DNA of 64,000 nucleotides from Fusibacter_A sp965140735 (GTDB lineage Bacteria; Bacillota; Clostridia; Peptostreptococcales; Acidaminobacteraceae): assembly GCA_965140735.1 (NCBI GenBank), contig OZ223306.1:2790001-2854000 (forward strand), in the 5' to 3' direction. Below, in pieces: positions 24,189 through 34,459 of the stretch. Under the pieces are notes generated by a model, which saw nothing but the letters and a program-made list of their open reading frames with translations, searched no databases and was not told where the DNA came from. The stretch's first letter is position 1. The number at the start of each line of letters is the position of its first letter. Both the position numbers and the translations under genes were made by a program.

Positions 24189-26876
24189 CTATTTTACCTC
24201 TAAAAATATCTTTCTAATTTCACTTATCGCCACCGGTTTAGAGTTATAATAACCTTGATATTCGCTATAACCAAATTGACGACAAATTTCATATTGTTCA
24301 AAGGTTTCAACCCCTTCAATAATCGTATCTATTTCTAACTCTTCAGTCATGCGCATAATCGCTTTGAGCATTGCCCCATCGTCATTATGTGGATAATCTT
24401 GAATGAATATTCTATCCACTTTAAGCTTATCTGCCTTCAAACTTTTTAGATAACTTAAAGATGAATATCCCGTCCCAAAGTCATCAATGGCGATTTTGAT
24501 TCCATTTCTATGAAGCTTTTCAATCATTAAATCTGCTTGATCAAGATTCTCAATAAGAATTGACTCCGTAATTTCAAAACAAAAGTAAGTACTGCCCAAT
24601 ACGCCCTCATTAATTGTTGCCATAAGTTCATTAATAACCTTCTCATCCATAAACTCTGGCCCTGTTAAATTAATTGCGATTCTAAAGCCTTCTGGCAAAT
24701 AGGGCTTCAAGGGTGCAAAATCTTTATCGATCTCTCTGATCACATATTTCGCGATATGTTTTACATATTTTGTCTCCTCAATAATTGGAATAAACTCTTT
24801 TGGTAATAAATAGCCTAAGCGATCATTATACCACCTAATTAAGGCTTCTACCCCTGTATTTGAACCGGTATCAAAACGGGTCTGCATTTGATAAACCACA
24901 TGAAACTCTTGCTCTCTAAAGGCTTTATCTATATCTTCTTTTATTTGAATTTCTCTGTTGGCAATTTCAAATAAATGGCTATCAAAGATGAGATAACCCG
25001 TCCTTTTTACTTTACTAAGAGACTCAAGTGCTACAAATGCATTATTAATGAGTTGCTCCACATTCTCCCCATGATCTGGAGAGAATGATACTCCAGCAAG
25101 ATAACCTATATTTTCCTCACTGGACTCAGAAATTCTAAGATTGTAAAATGCCGTATCAATTTTATCGATCATATTTACAACGGCATTTTCTTGAAAATCT
25201 AATTGCGTAACAATAACGATTAAATCTTCCGTTATAAAAGCAATCTTGCACTTATCACCTAAAAATTCATAAAGTTGCTCGCTTACTACTCTTGAAATAA
25301 CACTGATATCCTCTTGATTTAGAACATACTTAATATATTCTAACCCAGAAATTTTAAAAGCAAAGACTGCTACTCTCGATATATTAGCAAAGAAATCCGT
25401 CATGATAGATTCCAGTGTTACCCCTTCGGATTTAAGATATTGTTGACTTTCCAAAAAATTTTTCTCAAATAAAATATTAGTAGTGTCCAATGTAGGTTCA
25501 GAAAAAATACCCACATAATATAAAATCTTTCCATATTTATTTTGAACCGCTTTTACGCGAAGATGCTTGCAAATTAAAGTCCCATTTTTAGCCTCATCCC
25601 ATACATGCCCCTCCCAAAACGTATTCTGTTCAACCATCGGGTTAAATTTAGTTTCAGGATTCTTGAAAAGCCATGTTCGATTAGGTTGTTGTTTTATCTC
25701 CTCAAGCGTAAAACCAAAGACATTTTCATATATATGATTACAAAAAATAGTCCTACCCATACTATCCGTAATTACAACGCCATCATACGTAAACAGGCTG
25801 ATATAACCTGAAGCAAAAATCATCAATTGTTCTGATTCTTTATTATAAAAATAAAGTGTCACTTGCCATACTATAAATGCTAAGATCAAATTCATAAAAT
25901 ATCTGATCCAAATATTTGTCAATAAAATATTGCCACTTGATTTTATAGCATCACGCAATGTATAACTGCTCAATAATCCAAAAGGATAGTCTTCTTCAAA
26001 CAGATAATGACTATTTGAACTAGATTCCAGATAGGTTAGAATATAAGTAATGCCATCGAAATCAAATTGACCCGTTTTTTTATCTAGGATATTTGCATAG
26101 AAAGTCCCACCATATAAATCTTGTAGATTCGTCAAAGTTAAATCGTCTTCAAAGAGATCCGTACTGGTGAACCACCAAAAATTTTGACGGTCAAAAATAC
26201 CAACAGAAATAATTCGAGATTCTTTCTTTTGATAATGATCCAGTATAGATAAAAAGTGTTTACCATCAATATTAATGATCAAAATGCCTTTATTTAAGTT
26301 ATTATGAATAACTGGTATTGCAAATCTAATAACAGGTTGATATGGAAATACAATCTCGCCATATTCTATATTTAAGTCAAAATTTGAAATGTACATTTGA
26401 TTTTCAGAGGATTGCATTGCACTTTTAAAGTAATAGCGCTTGGATTTATCTTGCAATGCTTTAACGTTAACAATATGCCCTTCCATTTGATCAACTCTAG
26501 CAACCTCCATTCCATTTTCATCAATATATCTGAGCTGAACATAGCCTGGTTTGCTGCTCATAAAGCGTTCAAACATGTGGATAACATCTTCTAATGTGTC
26601 CTCTGTCTCATAAGTCATATAATCTTGAAAATCATTTGAATGATAAGCAATGTTTAAATCTTCATAAATTTGATCAAAATATGTATTGAGAATAAACGAT
26701 AGTATGCCAACTTCTTCATACTGCTTCGCCTGAAATTTATGTTTTAGTATCGTCATTTCATTTTGATACACTAAGGAATACCCCACATTAAATAGGAAAA
26801 TTATAGGTAACAGATAGATTAAATAACGTCTGATAATATTTTTTTGAAGTATTTTTAAAATTTTAGTTGTTTTCAT
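24189..26876 (-). CDS. Cache-PAS-GGDEF(degenerate)-EAL cyclic di-GMP phosphodiesterase
   Basis: An 895-residue membrane signalling protein. TM1 at 17-37, an extracellular double-Cache sensor (~40-310), TM2 near 320-340, a PAS domain (~350-465), a GGDEF-like domain (~475-630) and an EAL domain (~640-890). The cyclase site is lost (ITEDL where GGDEF should be). The EAL site is intact: EALIRW, the Asn in NLTGPEFMD, ETE-type residues in FEITESIL, and DFGTGYSSL followed by KVDRIFIQ. It should hydrolyse cyclic di-GMP under control of an external ligand. Single-gene unit. Confidence 0.93.
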   Translation of the reverse strand: MKTTKILKILQKNIIRRYLIYLLPIIFLFNVGYSLVYQNEMTILKHKFQAKQYEEVGILSFILNTYFDQIYEDLNIAYHSNDFQDYMTYETEDTLEDVIHMFERFMSSKPGYVQLRYIDENGMEVARVDQMEGHIVNVKALQDKSKRYYFKSAMQSSENQMYISNFDLNIEYGEIVFPYQPVIRFAIPVIHNNLNKGILIINIDGKHFLSILDHYQKKESRIISVGIFDRQNFWWFTSTDLFEDDLTLTNLQDLYGGTFYANILDKKTGQFDFDGITYILTYLESSSNSHYLFEEDYPFGLLSSYTLRDAIKSSGNILLTNIWIRYFMNLILAFIVWQVTLYFYNKESEQLMIFASGYISLFTYDGVVITDSMGRTIFCNHIYENVFGFTLEEIKQQPNRTWLFKNPETKFNPMVEQNTFWEGHVWDEAKNGTLICKHLRVKAVQNKYGKILYYVGIFSEPTLDTTNILFEKNFLESQQYLKSEGVTLESIMTDFFANISRVAVFAFKISGLEYIKYVLNQEDISVISRVVSEQLYEFLGDKCKIAFITEDLIVIVTQLDFQENAVVNMIDKIDTAFYNLRISESSEENIGYLAGVSFSPDHGENVEQLINNAFVALESLSKVKRTGYLIFDSHLFEIANREIQIKEDIDKAFREQEFHVVYQMQTRFDTGSNTGVEALIRWYNDRLGYLLPKEFIPIIEETKYVKHIAKYVIREIDKDFAPLKPYLPEGFRIAINLTGPEFMDEKVINELMATINEGVLGSTYFCFEITESILIENLDQADLMIEKLHRNGIKIAIDDFGTGYSSLSYLKSLKADKLKVDRIFIQDYPHNDDGAMLKAIMRMTEELEIDTIIEGVETFEQYEICRQFGYSEYQGYYNSKPVAISEIRKIFLEVK

Positions 26877-27122
26877 ACTTACACCTCATAGAAGATAAAA
26901 ATTCTGTCTATCTCATTTATATCCAATTTTGAAGAGATTAACAAATTAATTCACAGCAATTCCCCCTGCTCGCTATATAAAAATTTGAAACACAGTTTCG
27001 CCGAATGTATTATATATTTTTATACAAACTCACTTTCGATCGACATTGGAATTTCAATATTATATTATGTTGATATTAAGACAATTCTTTTCTTATAAGA
27101 ATTGTAACCCTAGGAGGCTCCA

Positions 27123-28277
27123 ATGGAACTAAAAAAAACATTACCAGAAATTTTTGATCAATTTGCAGATGCAAGGAAAAACGGTTTTATCGCTGCTAAA
27201 GCTTTAAAAGAGCAAAACATTCCAATGGTAGGCACATTCTGTACATACATGCCTCAAGAACTTCCTCTTGCTATGGGGGCAGCAGTAGTCTCTCTATGTG
27301 CAACATCAGACGAAACCATTCCCGAGGCTGAAAAAGAACTCCCTAGAAACTTATGCCCTCTAATTAAGTCAAGTTATGGCTTTGGCAAAACAGACAAATG
27401 TCCCTACTTTTATTTTTCTGACATCGTCATAGGCGAAGCTACCTGTGATGGTAAAAAGAAAATGTATGAGCACATGGCAGAGTTTAAACCGGTCCATGTG
27501 ATGCAATTACCTAATACTCAGCAATCTGAAGATGCTTTTACGCTTTGGAAAAATGAAATCATAAAACTTAAAACATTACTCGAAGAAAATTTCAATGTTG
27601 AAATCACAGAAACTCAAATTAGAGAAGCCATTGCACTTAAAAATTCTGAAAGACGTGCTCTAAAACGCTTTTATGCTCTTGGAAAACTTAATCCACCTGC
27701 TTTAAGTGGTACTGACATTCTTAAAGTACTTTATGGAACTACTTTCAAGTTTGACCGCAAGGCTAATATTGCTGAAATCGAAGCTCTTACTGACCGTATT
27801 CTAGAGGCTTATGAGGCTGGTGAGAAACTTGAGAGTAAACCAAGGATTCTCGTTACGGGGTGTCCAATTGGTGGTGTGACTGAAAAAGTTGTTAAAGCCA
27901 TAGAAGATAATGGCGGCCAAGTGGTCTTCTTTGAAAATTGTATGGGCGCAAAGGCCGTTGAAGATCTTGTGGATGAAAAAAAATCAAATGTTTATGAAGC
28001 CCTTGCTAAAAAATATCTTTCTATTGGTTGCTCATGCATGACGCCAAATCCAAATAGGATTGACTTGTTAAATCGTTCGATAGATGAATATCAAGTTGAC
28101 GGTGTTATTGATGTGACTTTACAAGCATGTCACACTTATGCGATTGAAACCATCACGATTAAGAAATTTGTAAATGAAACCAAGACAATCCCATATATGA
28201 GTGTTGAAACAGATTATTCAACAGCTGACATTGGTCAACTTAACACGCGTATGGCTGCTTTTGTGGAGATGCTTTAA
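27123..28277 (+). CDS. yjiM: Double-cubane-cluster / 2-hydroxyacyl-CoA dehydratase D-type protein (YjiM-like)
   Basis: A 384-residue protein of the HgdB/2-hydroxyglutaryl-CoA dehydratase D-component family with conserved cysteines at 40, 59, 78, 93 and 108 and later CPIGG, ENCMGA and IGCSCMTP motifs. It is encoded as one subunit with a single activator gene, not as an HgdA-HgdB pair. Length and partner match E. coli YjiM (about 383 residues). Members characterised biochemically form a homodimer with an [8Fe-9S] double-cubane cluster that does ATP-driven reductions (established for DCCP). The natural substrate is unknown. ATG with AGGAGG. Confidence 0.85.
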   Translation: MELKKTLPEIFDQFADARKNGFIAAKALKEQNIPMVGTFCTYMPQELPLAMGAAVVSLCATSDETIPEAEKELPRNLCPLIKSSYGFGKTDKCPYFYFSDIVIGEATCDGKKKMYEHMAEFKPVHVMQLPNTQQSEDAFTLWKNEIIKLKTLLEENFNVEITETQIREAIALKNSERRALKRFYALGKLNPPALSGTDILKVLYGTTFKFDRKANIAEIEALTDRILEAYEAGEKLESKPRILVTGCPIGGVTEKVVKAIEDNGGQVVFFENCMGAKAVEDLVDEKKSNVYEALAKKYLSIGCSCMTPNPNRIDLLNRSIDEYQVDGVIDVTLQACHTYAIETITIKKFVNETKTIPYMSVETDYSTADIGQLNTRMAAFVEML

Positions 28278-28279
28278 TC

Positions 28280-29056
28280 ATGAATATTATGGGTATCGAT
28301 TCTGGCTCCACCACAACAAAAGGCGTTATTTTCGACGGCACACGGATTACACATATGCTCATTGTACCAACGAGTTATAATCCCAAAAGTACTATGGAAA
28401 ATCTTCAACGAGATCTTCATAAGATGAGTGGTATAGATTATCAAATGCCGATTTACACCACTGGCTATGGACGTGATTTGTTGTCCTTTAAAAAGCAAAG
28501 CATCACAGAAATTACCTGCCATGGCGTTGGTGCCGCCTTTTTAAATGCAGGTACAACTACAGTCCTTGACATTGGGGGACAAGATAGTAAAGTAATCAGA
28601 CTAGATGCCAAAGGCAGTGTCATTGATTTTCTTATGAATGATAAATGTGCTGCTGGAACTGGCCGATTTATAGAAGTTATGATGAGAACACTTCATAAAG
28701 ACTTACTGGAAATTGATGATCTTGTTACCACACACACGCCAGTTAAAATCAGTAGCATGTGCGCCGTTTTTGCTGAGAGCGAAGTGATCAGTCTCTTAGC
28801 TAAAGGCGTTGATCCTGGTGATATTGCTTTCGGTGTCTTAGATTCCATTTGTGAGCGTTCTGCACATTTCGTCAAAAGACTCAATCTCGACGCACCTGTT
28901 TTCTTTAGCGGTGGACTCGCACAGAGTAAAAGTATCAGGAATAGACTTGAATATCATCTTGGATTTCAAGTCCACACACATGAAAATGCACAATTTGTTG
29001 GTGCCATTGGTGCCGCTGTGATTGGTCATCGTAAATCATCCAATTTAAATTTATAA
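28280..29056 (+). CDS. yjiL: ATP-dependent activator/reductase of the double-cubane protein (YjiL/HgdC-like)
   Basis: A 258-residue ASKHA-fold ATPase: phosphate motif GIDSGSTTTKG at the N-terminus, LDIGGQDSK near 97, and Cys123 (KCAAGTGRF) and Cys161 (SSMCAVFAESE) that bind one [4Fe-4S] cluster between two subunits. This is the archerase type, which fires low-potential electrons into its dehydratase or DCCP partner after ATP hydrolysis. It begins two bases after the partner stop, so the pair is an operon. Confidence 0.93.
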   Translation: MNIMGIDSGSTTTKGVIFDGTRITHMLIVPTSYNPKSTMENLQRDLHKMSGIDYQMPIYTTGYGRDLLSFKKQSITEITCHGVGAAFLNAGTTTVLDIGGQDSKVIRLDAKGSVIDFLMNDKCAAGTGRFIEVMMRTLHKDLLEIDDLVTTHTPVKISSMCAVFAESEVISLLAKGVDPGDIAFGVLDSICERSAHFVKRLNLDAPVFFSGGLAQSKSIRNRLEYHLGFQVHTHENAQFVGAIGAAVIGHRKSSNLNL

Positions 29057-29066
29057 ACTCTATTAA

Positions 29067-29127
29067 AAAGAGTCATTAATCATTCTAAAACGTATCCAAG
29101 AGTGATTGATGACTCCTTTATTTTTTG
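29067..29127 (+). terminator. Strong terminator of the yjiML-like pair
   Basis: Arms AGAGTCATTAATCATTCT and AGAGTGATTGATGACTC, followed by CTTTATTTTTT. Confidence 0.85.
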
Positions 29128-29224
29128 GATTGATCTAAACTCAACGTATTTTAACACGGATTGTTGATTCTCCAAAAAAACCAAGGGTATATTATAATTA
29201 TATTAATTTAAAAGGAGTTCTCTT

Positions 29225-31018
29225 ATGACAAAAAAATATACTCTAAATCCAAATTGTGAAAATTGCCTAGAATTGAATTCACTCCTTAAACAAAAAGGCG
29301 AAGTTGAAGAGACCCTAAAATGTGCTATAAAAATGACTAAACTCGGTATATGGGAGTGGCATCTTGTTACAAATCAAGTGAATTTATCCGATGAAGTTTT
29401 TGAAATTACAGGCTATAAAAGATCTGATTTCAATGGTGACTTTGACTATATCTTTACGACATTAATTCACCCAGAATCTAAACTGCTGTTAGAAAATTCT
29501 ATCGCTATTGCCCTAGAAACAGGGATTGTACCGCAAGAAGAATACCGTATTATCCGTCTAGATGAAAATCCTTGTTGGGTTAGAATCAATGGTGAAATTA
29601 TCTACGATGACCAAGGTCAAAAGGTTAAATTGATCGGCACAATTCGAGATGTCACTACCGATTACTTAACCAAATCCCTTCTGTCAAACGATTTGAGTTT
29701 TTTTGAATCTTTAATGGAAGCCTTGCCAAATCCTATTTTTTATAAAGACAGCAAAGGGCTTTATAAATTTTGTAACACCGCATTTTTAGAATACATTGGT
29801 ATGGACAAAGAAAATATCATTAACAAAAACGTCTTTGATGTCTCTCCGAAACCATTAGCCGATATTTATGATAAAGCCGACTTGGAACTTATGAAACAAA
29901 AGGGGCATCAAGTCTATGAATCGAAAGTCAAGTATGCAGATGGTTCTTATCATGATGTCATATTCAGCAAAGCTGCTCATATCAATAAAAGCGGCGAAGT
30001 TCTTGGACTAGTAGGTGTTATGCAGGATATCACTGAAAAGAAATTAGCTGAAAAGAAAGAAAGGATCGTTCAAAGTATAAGAGATATTTTCTGGAAGCTA
30101 AATCAGATGATTATGAAATTCGAAAATGAAGTTACATTTTTCAATAAAATTCTACGCGAGCTCTCACCTATTATGCCCGACATAGATGAATTCATAGTTC
30201 TTAAATACGATAACTCAGATAACTTATCCGTTTTAACCAGTACTGGTTATATTGAAAGCGAAGCTTCATTGCTAGATGCCAAATTTAAGGTTCTCTTTTC
30301 AGAAAAAGAAAATCGCGTTGGCTTTTCTAAACCTTATATCATAAATAATATTAGAAATAGTAAAGTAAAATCTTCGCTCGTTATTCCGCTATACTTTAAT
30401 TCTGAATTAAGGTGGTTTATTTTTTTAGATAGCAATCATAACCAGGCATTTAGTGATTTATACTTAATTGCAGCCCGATTTATTCAAGAAGAATTACCAA
30501 TTTTTTATCACATTTTCGATCTTACACGTGCTACTTTAAGATTATCACGGTACGATAGTTTAACACAATTGATCAATCGAGGGTATTTCGATGCGGTCCT
30601 CACCGATAAAATTGCCATTGCGGAACAATCAAATATCTCCATAACTCTAATTATTTTCGATCTTGATCATTTAAAGAAAATAAATGATCATTTTGGTCAT
30701 CATAGTGGTGACCTCTACCTTAAATCCTTTTCTGAAATGCTCACTCAAAATTTTGACATGCCAGATGCCATAGCGCGAATTGGTGGAGATGAATTTGCTT
30801 GCTTGATATCTGTACTCGATAAAAATCAAATTGAGGCTCAGATTGAAAAGTTTAGGCAAGTATTTGAAAGCAATGAATTTGATTCTGATGGCTGTAAATT
30901 TAGAGGTAGCTTTAGTTATGGTCTAGCGACGTTTCCAATTGATACGAGGTCAAAATCCGATCTTGTGCGTTTAGCAGATAAAAGAATGTACACAGATAAA
31001 AAACGCAATCGTAGCTAA
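29225..31018 (+). CDS. PAS-PAS-GAF-like-GGDEF diguanylate cyclase (cytosolic)
   Basis: A 597-residue soluble protein: PAS 1 (~30-150, MTKLGIWEWHLVTNQVNLSDEVFEITGY), PAS 2 (~155-275), a GAF-like segment (~280-420), then GGDEF (~430-597). The active site is intact (RIGGDEFACL); the product-inhibition RxxD motif is absent (DMPD at that place), so feedback control is probably weak. ATG at 29225 with AAAGGAG. Two Cys-containing N-terminal residues (CENC) may be a redox touch but this is speculative. Confidence 0.92.
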   Translation: MTKKYTLNPNCENCLELNSLLKQKGEVEETLKCAIKMTKLGIWEWHLVTNQVNLSDEVFEITGYKRSDFNGDFDYIFTTLIHPESKLLLENSIAIALETGIVPQEEYRIIRLDENPCWVRINGEIIYDDQGQKVKLIGTIRDVTTDYLTKSLLSNDLSFFESLMEALPNPIFYKDSKGLYKFCNTAFLEYIGMDKENIINKNVFDVSPKPLADIYDKADLELMKQKGHQVYESKVKYADGSYHDVIFSKAAHINKSGEVLGLVGVMQDITEKKLAEKKERIVQSIRDIFWKLNQMIMKFENEVTFFNKILRELSPIMPDIDEFIVLKYDNSDNLSVLTSTGYIESEASLLDAKFKVLFSEKENRVGFSKPYIINNIRNSKVKSSLVIPLYFNSELRWFIFLDSNHNQAFSDLYLIAARFIQEELPIFYHIFDLTRATLRLSRYDSLTQLINRGYFDAVLTDKIAIAEQSNISITLIIFDLDHLKKINDHFGHHSGDLYLKSFSEMLTQNFDMPDAIARIGGDEFACLISVLDKNQIEAQIEKFRQVFESNEFDSDGCKFRGSFSYGLATFPIDTRSKSDLVRLADKRMYTDKKRNRS

Positions 31019-31033
31019 AAATGACAAAGACAA

Positions 31034-31068
31034 AAAATGCCCAATCCATATTATAGACTGGGCATTTG
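31034..31068. terminator. Bidirectional terminator between convergent genes
   Basis: AATGCCCA/TGGGCATT arms with AAAAA before and TTTGTG after, between the GGDEF and GNAT genes. Confidence 0.7.
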
Positions 31069-31107
31069 TGTAATTATAAAAATCGAAGTCGTACAAGGCT
31101 TAAATAT

Positions 31108-32118
31108 TTATGCCTCAAACTGCTCCCCCATGTTTTGATCTATCTTATAATAATCCATCGTGGCAGTAGATTCAAATCCACAGGATTTATAGAGATTTAA
31201 GGCATTGGTATTATTCGCTTCTACTTGTAACATCACTTGGCTTGCATTTGAATCCAGTAGTTGCATCACAGATTTCATAAGAAGCCATCGACCATATCCT
31301 TTTCCTCTGTATTCAGGCAGTACACCGAGTCCATAAATGCCACCAAGTCCCTCCGATAATTGCAAGTTCGTTTTGCCGAACAACACGTCACCTGTTTGTG
31401 CCATATAAATCGTCATGCCACGTTGTTCTTCTGTTTCAGGCATCATGAGATCTGATTCCTCTAAAGGCATGGTCTCGTCTTCCTCTAAATTGAACTCATC
31501 TTTAAAATAAATTATATTTTGCCTTGCGATTTCCTGTGCATCCGAATTTGAAGCTTTTCTTATTGATAACTGACCACGTTCTTCAATGGTCTTAAATGTA
31601 CCCTCTTTGATAATCGCATTGAAAACGGTTTGATCTAGATACATTTCATATTCTGTATGCTTGTATTCAGCATCTGTACTCTTAATAAAAGTTTGACCAC
31701 CCACCGAATTTTGATCACTTAAAAGCAACATAGCCCTTGAATTTCTTTTATGAAATTCAGCCTTAACATGCTCAAAAAGAGATTTAAAATACCCTCTCCG
31801 TCTGTAATCAGGATGGACCATACCGTTAACTTCAATCTGACTTCTATTGCCATCAAAACCACAAATACCAATATAACCCACCAGCTCATTCTCAACAAAA
31901 TACATGAATTCATTGATGCTTTCCATTGTCATTGTTTTCTGATCTGCCACTTTTTCCGCTGATGCTTTTTGTGATGCTTCTTCTGAAATAGTCTTTTTGT
32001 AATCCAGTTCAAGTTTAAGTGAAACACCCTCTTCAAGGCAGCGCTTTTCAAGCTCTGATACCTTTAAATAATCTTCTTTTGAAAGGTATGTTGCTAATTT
32101 TATATATTCTGATCTCAT
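31108..32118 (-). CDS. Tandem-GNAT acetyltransferase
   Basis: A 336-residue protein with two GNAT folds. The first covers about residues 60-165 (VHPDYRRRGYFKSLFEHVKAE). The second covers about 190-325, with the classic acetyl-CoA loop LGVLPEYRGKGYGRWLLMKSVM and NNTNALNLYKSCGFE. The first ~50 residues are helical and unassigned. Substrate unknown. Confidence 0.85.
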   Translation of the reverse strand: MRSEYIKLATYLSKEDYLKVSELEKRCLEEGVSLKLELDYKKTISEEASQKASAEKVADQKTMTMESINEFMYFVENELVGYIGICGFDGNRSQIEVNGMVHPDYRRRGYFKSLFEHVKAEFHKRNSRAMLLLSDQNSVGGQTFIKSTDAEYKHTEYEMYLDQTVFNAIIKEGTFKTIEERGQLSIRKASNSDAQEIARQNIIYFKDEFNLEEDETMPLEESDLMMPETEEQRGMTIYMAQTGDVLFGKTNLQLSEGLGGIYGLGVLPEYRGKGYGRWLLMKSVMQLLDSNASQVMLQVEANNTNALNLYKSCGFESTATMDYYKIDQNMGEQFEA

Positions 32119-32266
32119 AATCCCCTCCGAATTTTAGTCTTAAAGTCATCTGTCATACTTTTCAGTATAACAGACTTAAATATTTATCACTATCTTCATT
32201 AGGAGAAAACAATACTATAATCATTTTTTATCAAAAATAGAAAACTGAAAGTGTCCTAATTCCAAA

Positions 32267-32374
32267 CTAATCTTCATGAAGCAACTCTCTAACGCTTTCT
32301 TCATACCCTCTGTGAATCAATCCATTCATCTGTGACTCAATTGTATTTGCTGAATTTTCTTTACTCTCCGTATA
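32267..32374 (-). pseudogene. Possible C-terminal remnant of a lost gene
   Basis: In the 318-base gap upstream of the GNAT gene the minus strand has a 35-codon open stretch (TIESQMNGLIHRGYEESVREL...) closed by TAG at 32267 and preceded by a stop at 32375. It has protein-like composition but no start or ribosome site. It may be the tail of a deleted gene. Weak evidence. Confidence 0.25.
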
Positions 32375-32435
32375 TCAACTAAAGAAAAAAACACCATCAA
32401 AATCATTTAAATATCTTAAAAACGGCTAGTTTATA

Positions 32436-33179
32436 TTATTTATGCTCAACAATACTGCAATCTAAAGAATCGTAAAATGACATTTTGTAATGATCATTTT
32501 TATATTCAAAATATATTTCTATAGTACTATTATGTTCTAATCGAGTGACTAATATCGATACCATGGTAAAATTTGTGAGATCAAGCTGACTCATATATTC
32601 TATAATTTTATCATAATACAGAACTTGAGTTGGATCGCTATTGATTAAGTATAGAGTGTAATCATCTCCTACTGTATATTTAATTAACTTTTCATCATAA
32701 GTATAAATGCCATCATTCATGGTAACATTATTTTTATTAATTAGATATCGATCGCATATTGATTGAAAAAAATCATATGTATTATGACCTCTTTCAAAAC
32801 TAAATATATTATCATACAATGTATGCACGTGCCCATTATGATCTTTTTGATCTAACACGCTAAAATTATCGTATTTAAAAATGGAATACGAAATAGAATC
32901 TTCACCTATATCGTATATAAATTCATAATTTCCTGCTTTAATTTCAGGTAAAAAATAGGGTCTATAATCTGTTAATAATTCATCAATATCATTTAACCAT
33001 AAACTATAATTATTTCCCCATTGAATATTTTCCTTAGACAAGTTGTCCGCTTCAACTGTATCTTGAACCGAAAGCATACTAGATCTATTCGCTATATTAC
33101 TTTTTCTACACGAAGTAAATAAGAATAATATAACGATTAAAATAATAACGGTTGCTTTTTTTAAATTGCTACTTCCCAT
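32436..33179 (-). CDS. Predicted lipoprotein, unknown function
   Basis: A 247-residue exported protein with signal peptide and lipobox LFTSC (Cys24), a Ser/Asn-rich linker, then an Asp/Tyr-rich domain of alternating strands. There is no motif that I recognise. AAGGAG lies ten bases before the ATG. The region 33180-33400 upstream is AT-rich and probably holds its promoter. Confidence 0.65.
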   Translation of the reverse strand: MGSSNLKKATVIILIVILFLFTSCRKSNIANRSSMLSVQDTVEADNLSKENIQWGNNYSLWLNDIDELLTDYRPYFLPEIKAGNYEFIYDIGEDSISYSIFKYDNFSVLDQKDHNGHVHTLYDNIFSFERGHNTYDFFQSICDRYLINKNNVTMNDGIYTYDEKLIKYTVGDDYTLYLINSDPTQVLYYDKIIEYMSQLDLTNFTMVSILVTRLEHNSTIEIYFEYKNDHYKMSFYDSLDCSIVEHK

Positions 33180-33401
33180 TTAATAGATTCTCCTTAGTTC
33201 AGTTGTAATTTTTTCATGATTTTAGCATATTATTTAATAAGATCACAACAAGATGAGGTAACATATTCTTCTACAGCGTATATAATAAAACATTAAATGT
33301 CAATACAGGATTAATTTATTACTTTTAGCGAATTTTTTAGAAATTCATTGCCCTTCAACTTTCCATTAATTTGAGCATTTTCCAGTCTAATGGCATCATT
33401 G

Positions 33402-33433
33402 CAAAAAAAAATATCGGGGGTTAGCCGATATTT
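33402..33433 (-). terminator. Terminator-like hairpin downstream of sucD
   Basis: Minus strand AAATATCGG-CTAACCC-CCGATATTT followed by a run of nine T. It is 150 bases past the sucD stop, so it would end the AspT-sucCD transcript. The region 33434-33583 has another weaker inverted repeat and no gene; an open frame over the hairpin (33311-33505) is not convincing. Confidence 0.65.
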
Positions 33434-33583
33434 ATCAATGGTGGATGGCCCATGATAAAGGGGACTTTGCTCAGGATCGTAAGCATGCAGTCTTTGTCCG
33501 ACCATTCCACCACTAATTAAAATGTTTTGGATGTTATATTTAAACTATTTTATAGGGGTATACAAAATAGTTAAAAACGATTA

Positions 33584-34459
33584 TCAGTACTTTTCAAGTG
33601 CTACTTTCAATTTAGGAATAATATCTGAAAGCCTTTCAGCAACTGCTATACCCGCAGATTCCATTGCAGTAACTTTAGAATCGGCTGTACCGCTATTGCC
33701 TGATATAATGGCACCCGCATGTCCCATGCGTTTGCCCTTAGGCGCTGTTTTCCCACTGATGAACCCTACAACTGGCTTTTTCATATTTGCCTTTATCCAA
33801 GTTGCAGCATTTTCCTCAGCATCGCCTCCAATTTCACCAATCATAATCACTGCTTCGGTTTCAGAATCCTCATTAAAAGCCTTGAGCACATCGATGAAAT
33901 CTGTTCCATTTATAGGATCTCCACCTATACCAACTGCAGTGGACTGACCTAAACCTGCATTTGAAACGACACTCACCGCTTCATAAGTTAAAGTGCCTGA
34001 TCTAGAAACAATACCAATTGTCCCTTTCTTATGAATATGGCCTGGCATAATGCCAATTTTCGTCTGATCTGGAGTAATAATGCCCGGACAGTTAGGCCCT
34101 ATAAGCCGCGTTGAGCTCCCTTTAAGATAATGCTTCACTTTCATCATATCTTGTACAGGTATATGCTCTGTGATACAAACGACTAAATCTATTTTAGCAT
34201 CTATTGCTTCGATAATAGCATCTGCCGCAAAAGGCGCTGGCACATAGATAACCGAAGTGTTCGCTTGAGTTTCTCTAACGGCTTCTCTCATGGTGTTATA
34301 AACAGGAATATCCATCATTTTTGTGCCACCTTTACCGGGTGTTACACCTGCAACAATATTTGTACCATATGCTTGCATTTGCTCAGTGTGATACCTTGCC
34401 GCTGAACCCGTAATCCCTTGAACCACTAATCTAGTTTCTTGATTGACCCAAATACTCAT
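33584..34459 (-). CDS. sucD: Succinate-CoA ligase, alpha subunit
   Basis: A 291-residue protein with the CoA-binding Rossmann domain (residues 1-125; GITGSAARYHTEQM, GVTPGKGG, YVPAPFAADAI, GPNCPGIITP) and the ligase domain with the phospho-His motif MGHAGA (His247). It interconverts succinyl-CoA + ADP + Pi and succinate + CoA + ATP together with SucC. Overlaps sucC by four bases (ATGA). The operon is led by an AspT-type transporter and a cobalamin riboswitch, which is unusual for a TCA-type enzyme. Confidence 0.95.
   Translation of the reverse strand: MSIWVNQETRLVVQGITGSAARYHTEQMQAYGTNIVAGVTPGKGGTKMMDIPVYNTMREAVRETQANTSVIYVPAPFAADAIIEAIDAKIDLVVCITEHIPVQDMMKVKHYLKGSSTRLIGPNCPGIITPDQTKIGIMPGHIHKKGTIGIVSRSGTLTYEAVSVVSNAGLGQSTAVGIGGDPINGTDFIDVLKAFNEDSETEAVIMIGEIGGDAEENAATWIKANMKKPVVGFISGKTAPKGKRMGHAGAIISGNSGTADSKVTAMESAGIAVAERLSDIIPKLKVALEKY

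Noticed and set aside
33311..33505. 64-codon minus-strand frame downstream of sucD
   Set aside because: It spans a perfect terminator hairpin and T-run and lacks a ribosome site or family pattern.
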